From NCBI RefSeq assembly GCF_015330165.1, contig NZ_JADDXT010000002.1, positions 2,569,646-2,633,645 of the forward strand: a stretch of 64,000 nucleotides of DNA. The letters are read 5' to 3'. Under the pieces are notes generated by a model that ran no database searches, was not told the origin of the DNA, and worked only from the letters and a program-made list of their open reading frames with translations. This DNA is from Zobellia roscoffensis (GTDB taxonomy: Bacteria > Bacteroidota > Bacteroidia > Flavobacteriales > Flavobacteriaceae). Positions within the stretch are counted from its first letter, which is position 1; every line of letters begins with the position of its first letter. The translations under genes were made by a program, and so were the position numbers. Below are positions 17,362 through 26,206 of the stretch, one piece after another.

Positions 17362-18990
17362 TTATCCTAAAAATGGATATCTGTAATTCGTTGGAGTTAC
17401 AAAAGTCTCTTTAATAAGACGAGGGGATACCCATCTTAATAAATTCTGGGCAGAACCGGCTTTGTCATTCGTTCCTGAAGCTCTAGCTCCTCCAAATGGC
17501 TGTTGCCCCACTACGGCACCAGTAGGTTTGTCGTTGATATAGAAGTTACCCGCGCAATTTTGTAATGCTTTTGTAGCTTCATCAATTGCATACCTGTCCG
17601 TAGATAGAACGGCTCCTGTTAGAGCGTATTCGGAAGTACTGTCAACCAACTTTAAAGTTTCTGACCAATCCTTGTCTTCATAAACATATATGGTAACTAC
17701 AGGACCGAATAATTCCGTTTCCATTGTAGTGTATTTTGGGTCTGTCGTAAGAATAACGGTTGGCTCAATGAAGTAGCCTTTGGACTTGTCATAGTTTCCG
17801 CCTGCAATAATTTCAGCATTGTCATCTTCCTTAGCTTGGTCTATATACTTCGCTAATTTGTCAAATGAACCTTCATGAATAACCGCAGTTATAAAGTTAG
17901 ACATATCTTCCGGACTCCCTGGTTTGTTAAAAGAGGCTATGTCTTTTTTAACCGATTCAAGAATTTCTTCCGAAAGTGATTTTGGAAGGTAAACCCTTGA
18001 GGCCGCACTACATTTTTGACCTTGGAATTCAAAGGCACCACGAACAATTGCTGTAGCTACTTGTTGAGGTTTTGCGGAAGGATGCGCTATAATAAAGTCT
18101 TTTCCTCCGGTTTCCCCAACTATCTTTGGGTAGGTTTTATAGGTGTGAATATTGTTTCCAATCTGCTTCCATAATTCTTTGAAGACATGTGTGGAACCTG
18201 TAAAGTGTATACCGGCAAAATCCGGACTTGCCAAAACGGTCTCGGTAATCATCACCGGATCTCCGTAAACTACGTTGATAACGCCATCGGGAAGACCGGC
18301 TTCTTTAAAAATGTCAACAATTACCTTTGCAGAGAAAACTTGACTGTCACTTGGTTTCCATACCACAACGTTACCCATCATTGCTGCACTTGCAGGAAGG
18401 TTTCCGGCAATAGCGGTAAAGTTAAAAGGGGTAATGGCATATACAAAACCTTCTAGCGGTCTATATTCTACACGGTTCCAGATTCCTTCTGCAGAATCTG
18501 GTTGTTCCTCATATATCTCAGACATGTATTCCACATTGAAACGAAGAAAATCAATCAATTCACACGCAGCATCAATTTCAGCTTGGTGAATGTTCTTTGA
18601 CTGTGCAATCATAGTTGCGGCATTAATCTTAGCACGGTATGGTCCTGCAATCAATTCTGCAGCTTTCAGGAAAATAGCGGCGCGCTGTTCCCAAGTTAAA
18701 TCTGCCCAAGCGGACCTTGAAGCCAAGCAATTTTCAATGGCTTTTGTTACATGCGATTTTTCTGCAACATGATATTGGCCAACAATATGTTTGTGGTCAT
18801 GGGGAGGGGACATTGGCTTAGTGTTGCCAGTCTTAATTTCTTCGCTGCCTATATATAAAGGTACATCTACACTCCCGTTAAAATAAGAACGGTATTGCTC
18901 TAGCACTTCTTCTCTTTCAGGAGATCCTGGTGCGTAACTTTTTATTGGCTCGTTAATCGCTGTCGGTACGTGAAAAAAACCTTTGCTCAT
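17362..18990 (-). CDS. pruA: L-glutamate gamma-semialdehyde dehydrogenase (1-pyrroline-5-carboxylate dehydrogenase)
   Basis: Oxidises glutamate-5-semialdehyde to glutamate with NAD+, the second step of proline breakdown. The 542-aa product matches the stand-alone enzyme rather than the PutA fusion. Motifs are ITPFNFTAIAGNLPASAAMM, FTGSTHVFKELWK, the general-base glutamate in VGETGGKDF (E293) and the catalytic cysteine in FQGQKCSAASRVY (C327). No proline dehydrogenase gene is next to it. It is transcribed alone. Confidence 0.94.
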   Translation of the reverse strand: MSKGFFHVPTAINEPIKSYAPGSPEREEVLEQYRSYFNGSVDVPLYIGSEEIKTGNTKPMSPPHDHKHIVGQYHVAEKSHVTKAIENCLASRSAWADLTWEQRAAIFLKAAELIAGPYRAKINAATMIAQSKNIHQAEIDAACELIDFLRFNVEYMSEIYEEQPDSAEGIWNRVEYRPLEGFVYAITPFNFTAIAGNLPASAAMMGNVVVWKPSDSQVFSAKVIVDIFKEAGLPDGVINVVYGDPVMITETVLASPDFAGIHFTGSTHVFKELWKQIGNNIHTYKTYPKIVGETGGKDFIIAHPSAKPQQVATAIVRGAFEFQGQKCSAASRVYLPKSLSEEILESVKKDIASFNKPGSPEDMSNFITAVIHEGSFDKLAKYIDQAKEDDNAEIIAGGNYDKSKGYFIEPTVILTTDPKYTTMETELFGPVVTIYVYEDKDWSETLKLVDSTSEYALTGAVLSTDRYAIDEATKALQNCAGNFYINDKPTGAVVGQQPFGGARASGTNDKAGSAQNLLRWVSPRLIKETFVTPTNYRYPFLG

Positions 18991-19201
18991 AATACTATTG
19001 TTAAGTTTAAAAAATAGAGCGTAAAGGTAGGTTTCTTAGTGCGAATAAAAAACTCGCCAAGTGGTAATGGCACAAAAGGATTGTGCTAAAAAAATCTTAA
19101 TGAAAATTAGATTTTAGCAAAATGAATTAGAGTCCAAAGCTATATTCTAATAGATTGATAGCTAGAAGCAATTAAAGCACTGTAGATTATAACTGAATGG
19201 T

Positions 19202-19588
19202 CTAATTTAATGCAAAAGGTGCATGAAATTTGAAAGTAGGAATGTAAACCCTGAATTTTTCCGTAGAGCTAAAGTTTACCATATTGTAATGGCCTTTCAT
19301 TGCGCCAATAGGAGAGGTTAAAAGGCAGCCTGAAGTATAGGTGTGGGATTCTCCTGGTTTAATGACCGGTTTTTTGCCGATCACACCTTCACCATCTAAT
19401 ACCTCTAGTTCGTTAAGGGCATCATAGATTTTCCAATGGCGAGAGGTAAGCTGAACAGAATCTTTACTTTGGTTTTCTATGGTAATCGTATAGCCAAAAG
19501 CAAAGTGCATCTTGTAGTTTTTGAAAAATGTACCTTCAAAACTAGTATTCACGGAAATTTTAATGCCTTTGGTTACTTGTGTGATCAT
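19202..19588 (-). CDS. apaG: ApaG-family protein
   Basis: ApaG is a small beta-sandwich (fibronectin-type-III-like) protein linked genetically to Co2+/Mg2+ homeostasis in enterobacteria; the biochemical role is unsettled. The 128-aa product has the family stretch FGYTITIENQSKDSVQLTSR, then RHWKIYDALNE, GEGVIGKKPVIKPGE and SGCLLTSPIGAMKGHYNM. I chose the ATG at 19588 because AGAAGG (19595-19600, minus strand) lies 7 nt before it, whereas the ATG at 19594 is too close. It is the last gene of the plug-DUF3667-apaG operon. Confidence 0.92.
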   Translation of the reverse strand: MITQVTKGIKISVNTSFEGTFFKNYKMHFAFGYTITIENQSKDSVQLTSRHWKIYDALNELEVLDGEGVIGKKPVIKPGESHTYTSGCLLTSPIGAMKGHYNMVNFSSTEKFRVYIPTFKFHAPFALN

Positions 19589-19599
19589 ATGCATTCCTT

Positions 19600-20727
19600 C
19601 TAAAAGGTAATAAGGTTACCGGTAAAAAGTAGTACCGTTGATAATAAAGCCAATATAAAAAAAATAGCGTTTAGAAAGAGATATTTAACAATTGTTTTAA
19701 ATATACTCTGACCATAGAAATTTCGCATAGCCGCAAAGAGATATGTCGAAAAAATCATGAAAAAGATCCAATTGCTCTCAAACTTGAAAATTGAATCAAT
19801 CAAATAGCTAATAATGAGCAAGATAAATAATAATGCTGTGTTGTGAAAACTAAAGATCAAATGATCGGTATAACTGTATTTTTTCCTGATATATATCAAC
19901 CAAATGAACACTGTAAAGACCGGTAAAAAGAAAAATACGACGAACGGTAATTTTGATATTAATGTACTTAAAAAGCTTCCGGGCGACTTTCTGAACTTTG
20001 AAAATCCATTTACACCATTAAATATGAGTTTGTTTTCAAAAGTTTCTGGAATCTGGTATTTGTCTACTATGTCCTCATAGCTATATATGGTGTCATGCTC
20101 TAAAATAGTACTAAAGAAAGCCTGTTTTTGATTATTACGGTCTCCAAAGGGGCCTTGATCAATTTTTTTAAAATATGCGATGGGGTCAAAAAGTATTAGC
20201 GAATCACGTTCCCGTTCATGTTTTATATAGCCATTGTAATTTACTACGTTTTTAAGTGAGTCTAGTTGTTCTGAGAGTTCAGCGGTATCATCGGCATTTT
20301 GCTCCATACTCCATTCATAGGCCAATTTGCTTATTTCCGAAAAATCTTGAGTTCCATACTTGTCGTACTTAGAGAAATTGCCGCTAAAATTAATGATCAA
20401 GAAAAAGATTATGGCAAGACTCAGTAAAAAACGAAAAGGGTTGGTGTAGGAGACCCGTTTTCCTTTTATGTAACTTTTTGTGATTTTTCCGGGTCTTATT
20501 AATAAGGTAGAAAGTGTGCGGAACAATCTTGAATCGTAGGAAATTAAGGTTCCAAAAAATTCATCCAAGTAATCTTTGATCGTAATTTTCTTAATACTGT
20601 TCTCTTGTGAGCAATTTGGACAGTATTTGTCGCTTAAGTCTAAAGGGTGCCCACAGTTAAGGCATTCTGTGCCTCGGTAGTCTAGTTTGTATCTTCCTTT
20701 TTCAGGAACAACAGGTTTGTCGGTCAT
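19600..20727 (-). CDS. DUF3667 membrane protein with N-terminal zinc ribbon
   Basis: The 375-aa product starts with a zinc ribbon (CLNCGHPLDLSDKYCPNC, two CxxC pairs, about residues 17-35). A conserved segment IKDYLDEFFGTLISYDSRL, then FRTLSTLLIRPGKITKSYI, follows. Five hydrophobic helices come next: FRFLLSLAIIFFLIINF, then one in FVVFFFLPVFTVFIWLIYI, and three more near the C-terminus. This is the known DUF3667 pattern of Bacteroidota; the function is unknown. A loop of about 140 residues between the first two helices holds many charged residues. It lies 30 nt after the T9SS plug gene and just before apaG. Confidence 0.85.
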   Translation of the reverse strand: MTDKPVVPEKGRYKLDYRGTECLNCGHPLDLSDKYCPNCSQENSIKKITIKDYLDEFFGTLISYDSRLFRTLSTLLIRPGKITKSYIKGKRVSYTNPFRFLLSLAIIFFLIINFSGNFSKYDKYGTQDFSEISKLAYEWSMEQNADDTAELSEQLDSLKNVVNYNGYIKHERERDSLILFDPIAYFKKIDQGPFGDRNNQKQAFFSTILEHDTIYSYEDIVDKYQIPETFENKLIFNGVNGFSKFRKSPGSFLSTLISKLPFVVFFFLPVFTVFIWLIYIRKKYSYTDHLIFSFHNTALLFILLIISYLIDSIFKFESNWIFFMIFSTYLFAAMRNFYGQSIFKTIVKYLFLNAIFFILALLSTVLLFTGNLITF

Positions 20728-20757
20728 TTATCCAATAGAATTAAGGATAAATATAAT

Positions 20758-22002
20758 CTAATTACTGATATTTCTAGAATTTGCGGAGCCCACACCAATA
20801 ATGCTATCGTACAAGTCTCCAAAGTTTCTGTAATATACCAGAATTAGGTAGCTGTTCTCGGTAAAGTGAAAGTTGCCATCAATAGTATTGATTTCTATGG
20901 TGCCATCTTCACGTTTTATAACGTATTTGTAGTTATAGAAACCTTGCTTTAGTTTTATTGCGGCTTCCATCATGCCGTTATTTTCATTGTAAGTCATTTT
21001 GTTTTCTTCGGATAGGGCGTAGTTATTGAACTTGCCAAAGACGTATACTTCGTCTAATTCCAATAACTCATCGTAGGGTAGGGAAAAATGGACTTTAGTA
21101 TATTCGGCTTCTCTAGAATTATCCTCTCCTTGTAAGGTGCGGATAACAAAATCACCGTTTATATCTGGAAAATAGGAATACGGTTTGTTTGCTCTATACG
21201 TATTGGAAAACAGGTAATGATTGTAAAGTTCGTTTACCTCTATTCTTGAAATTTGGGAAGTAGGGGCTCTCAGGTCACTAGTGTCAAAATTTAAAAATTC
21301 ATTACCTCCAAAAAAACTGGTCTCTTGATCGTATTTGTATACGAGTTCTGTGCCTATAGTGTATTGTGGCGCTATGTCATAAAGAGCCGTCTCCCATTGG
21401 TAGTTCTGTAGAATGGCTATTTTGACCTCTTTCTTTGGGTTTACAAGTTGAAAGTTTCCGGCATTGATGCTTAGTTGAACGACTTGTTTTTCGTTTATGA
21501 AATTAAAATCTCGAGAACGTTTAACGGTGCCTCCTACCGTCACAACATCCTTGAAAACTACAAAACGTCGCGAAAATTGAAGTTCATAACTGTCATTGTA
21601 GATTTCCAAAACAAAATTGCCGCTAACTTTTAGTCCTACATTTTCGTTGGGTATGGTTAATTTATAGTTAGAATAAGATTGTAGGGTAGAGTAGCTGTTC
21701 TCATAATTGGTAATACGTTGGTTGTCTACACCGTTTAAATATTGCGACTTTAAAAGTTGAGAAGGTTGCCAGTCGTAATCACAATGTACGATCTTATAAT
21801 AGTAGTCACTTTCAGATGCAGTGGTGTCGTCAAATTCTAATTTTATAGTTTCACCAAGCTCAACAACAGGGAATTGATCTTCGGTTGGTCCGCCAAAAAT
21901 TACGGTTTTAATGTTCTCGGGTGGATTTACTTCTACTTGAACCTGGGCCCATAATGAAGATGTTAAAATGAAGAAAAATACCTGTGTAAGATTCAAGCGC
22001 AT
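20758..22002 (-). CDS. Type IX secretion system plug protein (DUF5103)
   Basis: Members of this family include the Plug protein that closes the periplasmic-side or lateral opening of the T9SS translocon SprA. The 414-aa product has a Sec signal (QVFFFILTSSLWAQVQV). The plug-type N-terminal domain follows: NPPENIKTVIFGGPTEDQFP, YYKIVHCDYDWQPSQLLKSQ, and YLNGVDNQRITNYENSYSTL. A carbohydrate-binding-like beta domain near the C-terminus has VYVFGKFNNYALSEENKM. It is the first gene of an operon divergent from nqrA. It links functionally to porT at 8.3 kb and to the T9SS cargo at 44-60 kb. Confidence 0.82.
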   Translation of the reverse strand: MRLNLTQVFFFILTSSLWAQVQVEVNPPENIKTVIFGGPTEDQFPVVELGETIKLEFDDTTASESDYYYKIVHCDYDWQPSQLLKSQYLNGVDNQRITNYENSYSTLQSYSNYKLTIPNENVGLKVSGNFVLEIYNDSYELQFSRRFVVFKDVVTVGGTVKRSRDFNFINEKQVVQLSINAGNFQLVNPKKEVKIAILQNYQWETALYDIAPQYTIGTELVYKYDQETSFFGGNEFLNFDTSDLRAPTSQISRIEVNELYNHYLFSNTYRANKPYSYFPDINGDFVIRTLQGEDNSREAEYTKVHFSLPYDELLELDEVYVFGKFNNYALSEENKMTYNENNGMMEAAIKLKQGFYNYKYVIKREDGTIEINTIDGNFHFTENSYLILVYYRNFGDLYDSIIGVGSANSRNISN

Positions 22003-22112
22003 TACCTGCTATTTTTTGCCGTAAAGGTACACAAAAAGCGTACCTAAAAAATTTAGATCGGTGTGTTGCCCAAATTTCTAGGCATTTATTATGAAAACAA
22101 TCCTTTTAGTAT

Positions 22113-22120
22113 TATTTTTG
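22113..22120 (+). promoter_or_regulatory. -7 promoter element for the nqr operon
   Basis: TATTTTTG (TAnnTTTG), 34 nt before the nqrA ATG. The -33 region is AT-rich without a clear TTG. Confidence 0.5.
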
Positions 22121-22154
22121 CTCGAAATTTTGTTAACCTAAGGTCTAGAACAAT

Positions 22155-23507
22155 ATGTCTAAAGACATCAGGATTAAAAAGGGCTTGAACATAAAACTTG
22201 TTGGAGCTGCAGAGCAAACTACCTCAAAAGCCGTTTTAAGTAACGTTTATGCTATAAGCTTAAACGATTTTCACGGAGTCACACCCAAAATGTTGGTAAA
22301 ACAGGGTGCTGAAGTCAAAGCGGGAGAACCACTTTTTTTCAATAAGAACAAGGAAAGCATGCTTTTCGTTTCACCGGTAAGTGGTGAGCTTGTTGAGATT
22401 GTAAGAGGAGCGCGAAGACGCATTCTCTCACTTAAAATTTTGGCAGATAAAGAGCAGACAGGTATTGCGCATGATTTATTAAACGTGGAGAGTGCTTCTA
22501 AAGAAGAGGTGAAAGCCTATCTTTTAAAAGGTGGTTGTTGGCCTTTTATTAAGCAGCGGCCGTATGATATCATCGCAGATCCGGATGCAAATCCAAAATC
22601 GATATTTGTTTCAGGTTATGTTACGGCTCCATTGGCGGCAGATTTAAATTATGTGCTGCAAGGAAAAGAAAAAGAATTACAAGCTGCAATTACCGCTTTG
22701 GGTAAATTAACACCAGGTAAAGTTCACGTTTCCGTAGGGAAATCTGAAAATTCACCATTGGCTGGTTTAAGTGGTGTTGAACTGCATAAGGTTTCAGGTC
22801 CGCACCCGGCTGGTTTAGTTGGTACGCAGATCAATAAAGTGGACCCTATCAATAAAGGAGAAACGGTTTGGACGGTAACGCCTCAAGATTTAGTAATCAT
22901 TGGTGAGTTGTTGTTAACTGGTAAATTCAATGCAGAACGTATTGTTGCTTTAGCTGGTTCTTCTGTAAAAGCTCCAAAATATTACACAACTAAAATAGGA
23001 ACCGAAATCTCTACCTTCTTATATGGTAGTGGTGTTGAAGGAGACAATTTTAGAGTGATAAATGGCGATGTGCTTACGGGTACAAAGTCCGCACCTGATG
23101 GTCATTTAGGGTATTACAATAATACTGTAACTGCTATTCCGGAAGGAGATGATTATGAACTCTTTGGTTGGAACAAGCCCGTTTTTAATAAAATATCCGC
23201 TACAAGAGCGTTAACATTCTCTTGGATGCAACCCAATAAAAAATACAATCTAGATACAAATACAAACGGAGAGCACCGTGCTTTTGTGGTAACAGGTATG
23301 TATGAAAAAGTATTTCCATTAGATATATTTCCTATGCAGTTGCTAAAAGCATGTATGATAAAGGATTTAGATGAGATGGAGCAACTGGGGCTTTATGAAG
23401 TGGCGCCGGAGGATTTCTCGTTGACCGAGTTTGTTTGTGTTTCAAAACAACCGCATCAACAGATTATTAGAGAAGGATTAGATCTATTGCATAAAGAAAT
23501 AGGATAA
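22155..23507 (+). CDS. nqrA: Na+-translocating NADH:quinone reductase subunit A
   Basis: Cytoplasmic subunit of Na+-NQR, which couples NADH oxidation by quinone to Na+ export; NqrA lies near the quinone site. The 450-aa length is normal. Motifs are IRIKKGLNIKLVGAAEQ, FFNKNKESMLFVSPVSGEL, ARRRILSLKILAD, GPHPAGLVGTQINKVDP and FPMQLLKACMIKDLDEMEQL. It is the first gene of nqrABCDEF, with nqrB starting 2 nt after its stop. Confidence 0.96.
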   Translation: MSKDIRIKKGLNIKLVGAAEQTTSKAVLSNVYAISLNDFHGVTPKMLVKQGAEVKAGEPLFFNKNKESMLFVSPVSGELVEIVRGARRRILSLKILADKEQTGIAHDLLNVESASKEEVKAYLLKGGCWPFIKQRPYDIIADPDANPKSIFVSGYVTAPLAADLNYVLQGKEKELQAAITALGKLTPGKVHVSVGKSENSPLAGLSGVELHKVSGPHPAGLVGTQINKVDPINKGETVWTVTPQDLVIIGELLLTGKFNAERIVALAGSSVKAPKYYTTKIGTEISTFLYGSGVEGDNFRVINGDVLTGTKSAPDGHLGYYNNTVTAIPEGDDYELFGWNKPVFNKISATRALTFSWMQPNKKYNLDTNTNGEHRAFVVTGMYEKVFPLDIFPMQLLKACMIKDLDEMEQLGLYEVAPEDFSLTEFVCVSKQPHQQIIREGLDLLHKEIG

Positions 23508-23509
23508 AG

Positions 23510-24784
23510 ATGAGTGATAAAAGACTGACTTTCAAAAAAAGGCTGCACATTTTAAAGCACCATTATCGCGGTAAAAAAATGGCACCTGCATTTAATGCAC
23601 TGCATACGTTTTTGTTTGCTCCAGATGAGACTACCCATTCGGGTTCTCATGTTAGGGCAGCAGATGATTTAAAGCGTACCATGAACACGGTTATAATGGC
23701 CTTGGTTCCGGTTTTGCTTTTTTCAATGTTCAACGCAGGGTATCAGCATTATTCCGCAATTAACGGATTTCCGGAGAATTTTTCATTAATGGAGAATTTC
23801 CTTACTTGGGATAATTTCTGGATCGGAATTATAAAGGTGCTTCCGTTGGTAGTGGTATCATACGGAGTGGGGCTTGTAGTTGAGTTCATCTTCGCGGTTA
23901 TCAAAGGGCACGAAGTGGAGGAAGGCTACTTGGTTACCGGTATGTTGGTTCCGTTAATTGTTCCAATAGATACACCACTTTGGATGTTGGCGGTAGCAGT
24001 TGTTTTCGGTGTTGTCATCGGTAAAGAAGTATTTGGTGGTACGGGAATGAATATTCTTAACCCGGCCTTGACCATTAGGGCATTCCTTTTCTTTGCTTAT
24101 CCTACTTGGATGAGTGGAGATAAAGTATGGGTGTACGAAGCTGTTGAACGTGCTGGTGGTCCAGATGCTATTTCTGGTGAGACTATTTTAGGGTATTTAG
24201 CGCAGAATAAAGGGGCGGAGATGTCTTATTCTATTTCTGATATGTTCTTTGGCTTTATTCCTGGTTCAGTAGGTGAAACTTCAACATTCTTAATCCTTTT
24301 AGGAGGGTTGTTCTTAATCTTTAGTAAAATAGCTAGCTGGCGTATTATGCTAAGTGCCGTAATAGGTTCTTTGGTAATGGGCTTGATATTTAACGGGGTT
24401 GTTGATGCAGGTTGGATTGGAGAAACCAGTAAATTTTACGGTTTAATGAGTTTTGATTTCTGGCAGCATCTTATTGTTGGTGGTTTAGCTTTTGGTATTG
24501 TCTATATGGCAACTGATCCTGTTACGGGCGCTCAGACCAACCGAGGTAAGTGGTTCTATGGTTTCTTTATCGGTTTCCTTTCGGTAATGATTCGTGTATT
24601 TAACCCAGCGTATCCAGAGGGTGTTTTCTTGGCGATTCTTTTAATGAACGTATTTGCACCAACAATTGACCATTATGTGGTTCGTGGAAACGTAAAACGT
24701 AGAATGAAACGATTGAAAAATGCAACCATCTTGCCAAAAGATTCAGCTGGCAAGGCAAATGAACTTCACGCAGAAACCGTATAA
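23510..24784 (+). CDS. nqrB: Na+-translocating NADH:quinone reductase subunit B
   Basis: Membrane subunit that carries a covalent FMN and riboflavin and forms part of the Na+ path. The 424-aa product has about ten membrane helices and family motifs HVRAADDLKRTMNTV, GGTGMNILNPALTIRAF and MATDPVTGAQTNRGKW. The expected FMN-threonine motif (SGAT) reads SGET here (DAISGETILG); the acceptor threonine is kept. ApbE, which attaches the FMN, is encoded at 28730. Confidence 0.95.
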   Translation: MSDKRLTFKKRLHILKHHYRGKKMAPAFNALHTFLFAPDETTHSGSHVRAADDLKRTMNTVIMALVPVLLFSMFNAGYQHYSAINGFPENFSLMENFLTWDNFWIGIIKVLPLVVVSYGVGLVVEFIFAVIKGHEVEEGYLVTGMLVPLIVPIDTPLWMLAVAVVFGVVIGKEVFGGTGMNILNPALTIRAFLFFAYPTWMSGDKVWVYEAVERAGGPDAISGETILGYLAQNKGAEMSYSISDMFFGFIPGSVGETSTFLILLGGLFLIFSKIASWRIMLSAVIGSLVMGLIFNGVVDAGWIGETSKFYGLMSFDFWQHLIVGGLAFGIVYMATDPVTGAQTNRGKWFYGFFIGFLSVMIRVFNPAYPEGVFLAILLMNVFAPTIDHYVVRGNVKRRMKRLKNATILPKDSAGKANELHAETV

Positions 24785-24786
24785 TC

Positions 24787-25536
24787 ATGGCAATCAATAC
24801 AGATAAAAATTCATACACCGTTGTTTTTGCTGCCGTTATGGTGGTGATAGTAGGGTCTATTCTTGCTTTTATGTCTTCGAGCTTAAAAGATAGAATAACC
24901 GAAAACGAACGGTTCGAAAAACAACAGAACATTCTTTACGCCATGGGTGTAAATGATAATGTTGATGAGGGAAGTGTAAATTTTGTTTCAACCGATGAGG
25001 TAGAAGGAGAGTTTAAATCATACATCAAAGAGCAATTGGTTATTGAAGGTGATAAAATCACAGAAAATGACGAAGCTTATTTGATAGATATGAAAAAGCA
25101 AATGGCTATCGCTGGTAAAGGTGAAACGCCTAAGCTACCGTTAATGATAGGCGAGAAAGATGGTAAGAAGTACTACATCATTCCAATGTACGGAAAAGGA
25201 CTTTGGGATGCTATTTGGGGCTTTATTGCACTAGACGACAAAATGGTGGTACAAGGTGTTTACTTTGATCACAAGGGGGAAACTCCAGGTTTAGGTGCAA
25301 ACATCAAGCAACGTTATTTTATGGATGACTTTACAGGAGAAAGCATTCTTAAAGGTACCGAATATGCTGGTATCGCTGTTGCCAAAGGTAACAATGACCC
25401 TTTGAACAACACTAAGGATGATAATGAAGTAGATGCTTTAGCTGGGGCCACTATTACTGGTAACGGTGTTTCTGCTATGATTAAAGAGAGCTTGAATCTC
25501 TATAAAGACTATTTACAAACCGTTAGCGCAAAATAA
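24787..25536 (+). CDS. nqrC: Na+-translocating NADH:quinone reductase subunit C
   Basis: Single-span inner membrane subunit with a periplasmic FMN-binding domain carrying a covalent FMN. The 249-aa product has one N-terminal helix (VVFAAVMVVIVGSILAFM), GLWDAIWGFIALDD, HKGETPGLGANIKQRYFMDD, and the flavinylation motif in VDALAGATITGNGV, where the threonine after AGA is the expected acceptor. nqrD begins 1 nt after its stop. Confidence 0.95.
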   Translation: MAINTDKNSYTVVFAAVMVVIVGSILAFMSSSLKDRITENERFEKQQNILYAMGVNDNVDEGSVNFVSTDEVEGEFKSYIKEQLVIEGDKITENDEAYLIDMKKQMAIAGKGETPKLPLMIGEKDGKKYYIIPMYGKGLWDAIWGFIALDDKMVVQGVYFDHKGETPGLGANIKQRYFMDDFTGESILKGTEYAGIAVAKGNNDPLNNTKDDNEVDALAGATITGNGVSAMIKESLNLYKDYLQTVSAK

Positions 25537-25537
25537 T

Positions 25538-26185
25538 ATGGCACTATTGACAAAAAAAGATGCAAGTTTAATAACGGATCCGTTAGCGGATAATAACCCA
25601 ATTACCATTCAGGTATTGGGTATTTGTTCCGCTTTGGCAATTACTGCAGAACTAAAAGCTTCAATTGTTATGGCTATTGCTGTAATGTTCGTTTTAGGTG
25701 CGGGTAACGTGGTAATCTCATTAATGAGAAATATCATTCCTTCAAAAATTAGGATTATTGTTCAGCTAATTGTTGTTGCTACTTTGGTTATTGTAGTGGA
25801 TCAAGTGCTTAAGGCTTTTGCTTACGAACTAAGTAAAACCTTATCCGTATTTGTTGGTTTGATTATTACCAATTGTATAATTATGGGTCGTTTTGAAGCC
25901 TTCGCCTTAGCAAATGGACCTTGGAGATCCTTTTTAGATGGGATAGGCAATTCGCTTGGTTATGGTGTTATATTAATAATCGTAGGTTTTTTCAGAGAGC
26001 TTCTGGGTTCAGGAACACTTTTAGGCTATAAAGTTTTGGGTGATCCGATTGCAAAAACAGGATTATACGCAACAGGTTATGAAAACAACGGATTTATGAT
26101 TATTCCGCCGGCTGCGCTTATTGTTGTGGGTATTATCATATGGGTACAGCGCTCAAGGAATCCTGCACTGGTAGAAGATAATTAA
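25538..26185 (+). CDS. nqrD: Na+-translocating NADH:quinone reductase subunit D
   Basis: Six-helix membrane subunit; with NqrE it forms the pair that holds a membrane-embedded 2Fe-2S centre. The 215-aa product has PLADNNPITIQVLGICSALA, IIPSKIRIIVQLIVVATLVI, FVGLIITNCIIMGRFEAFA (conserved cysteine) and NSLGYGVILIIVGFFRELLG. Length and spacing in the operon are normal. Confidence 0.95.
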   Translation: MALLTKKDASLITDPLADNNPITIQVLGICSALAITAELKASIVMAIAVMFVLGAGNVVISLMRNIIPSKIRIIVQLIVVATLVIVVDQVLKAFAYELSKTLSVFVGLIITNCIIMGRFEAFALANGPWRSFLDGIGNSLGYGVILIIVGFFRELLGSGTLLGYKVLGDPIAKTGLYATGYENNGFMIIPPAALIVVGIIIWVQRSRNPALVEDN

Positions 26186-26206
26186 TTAAGGTAAAAAGAT
26201 AGAATT

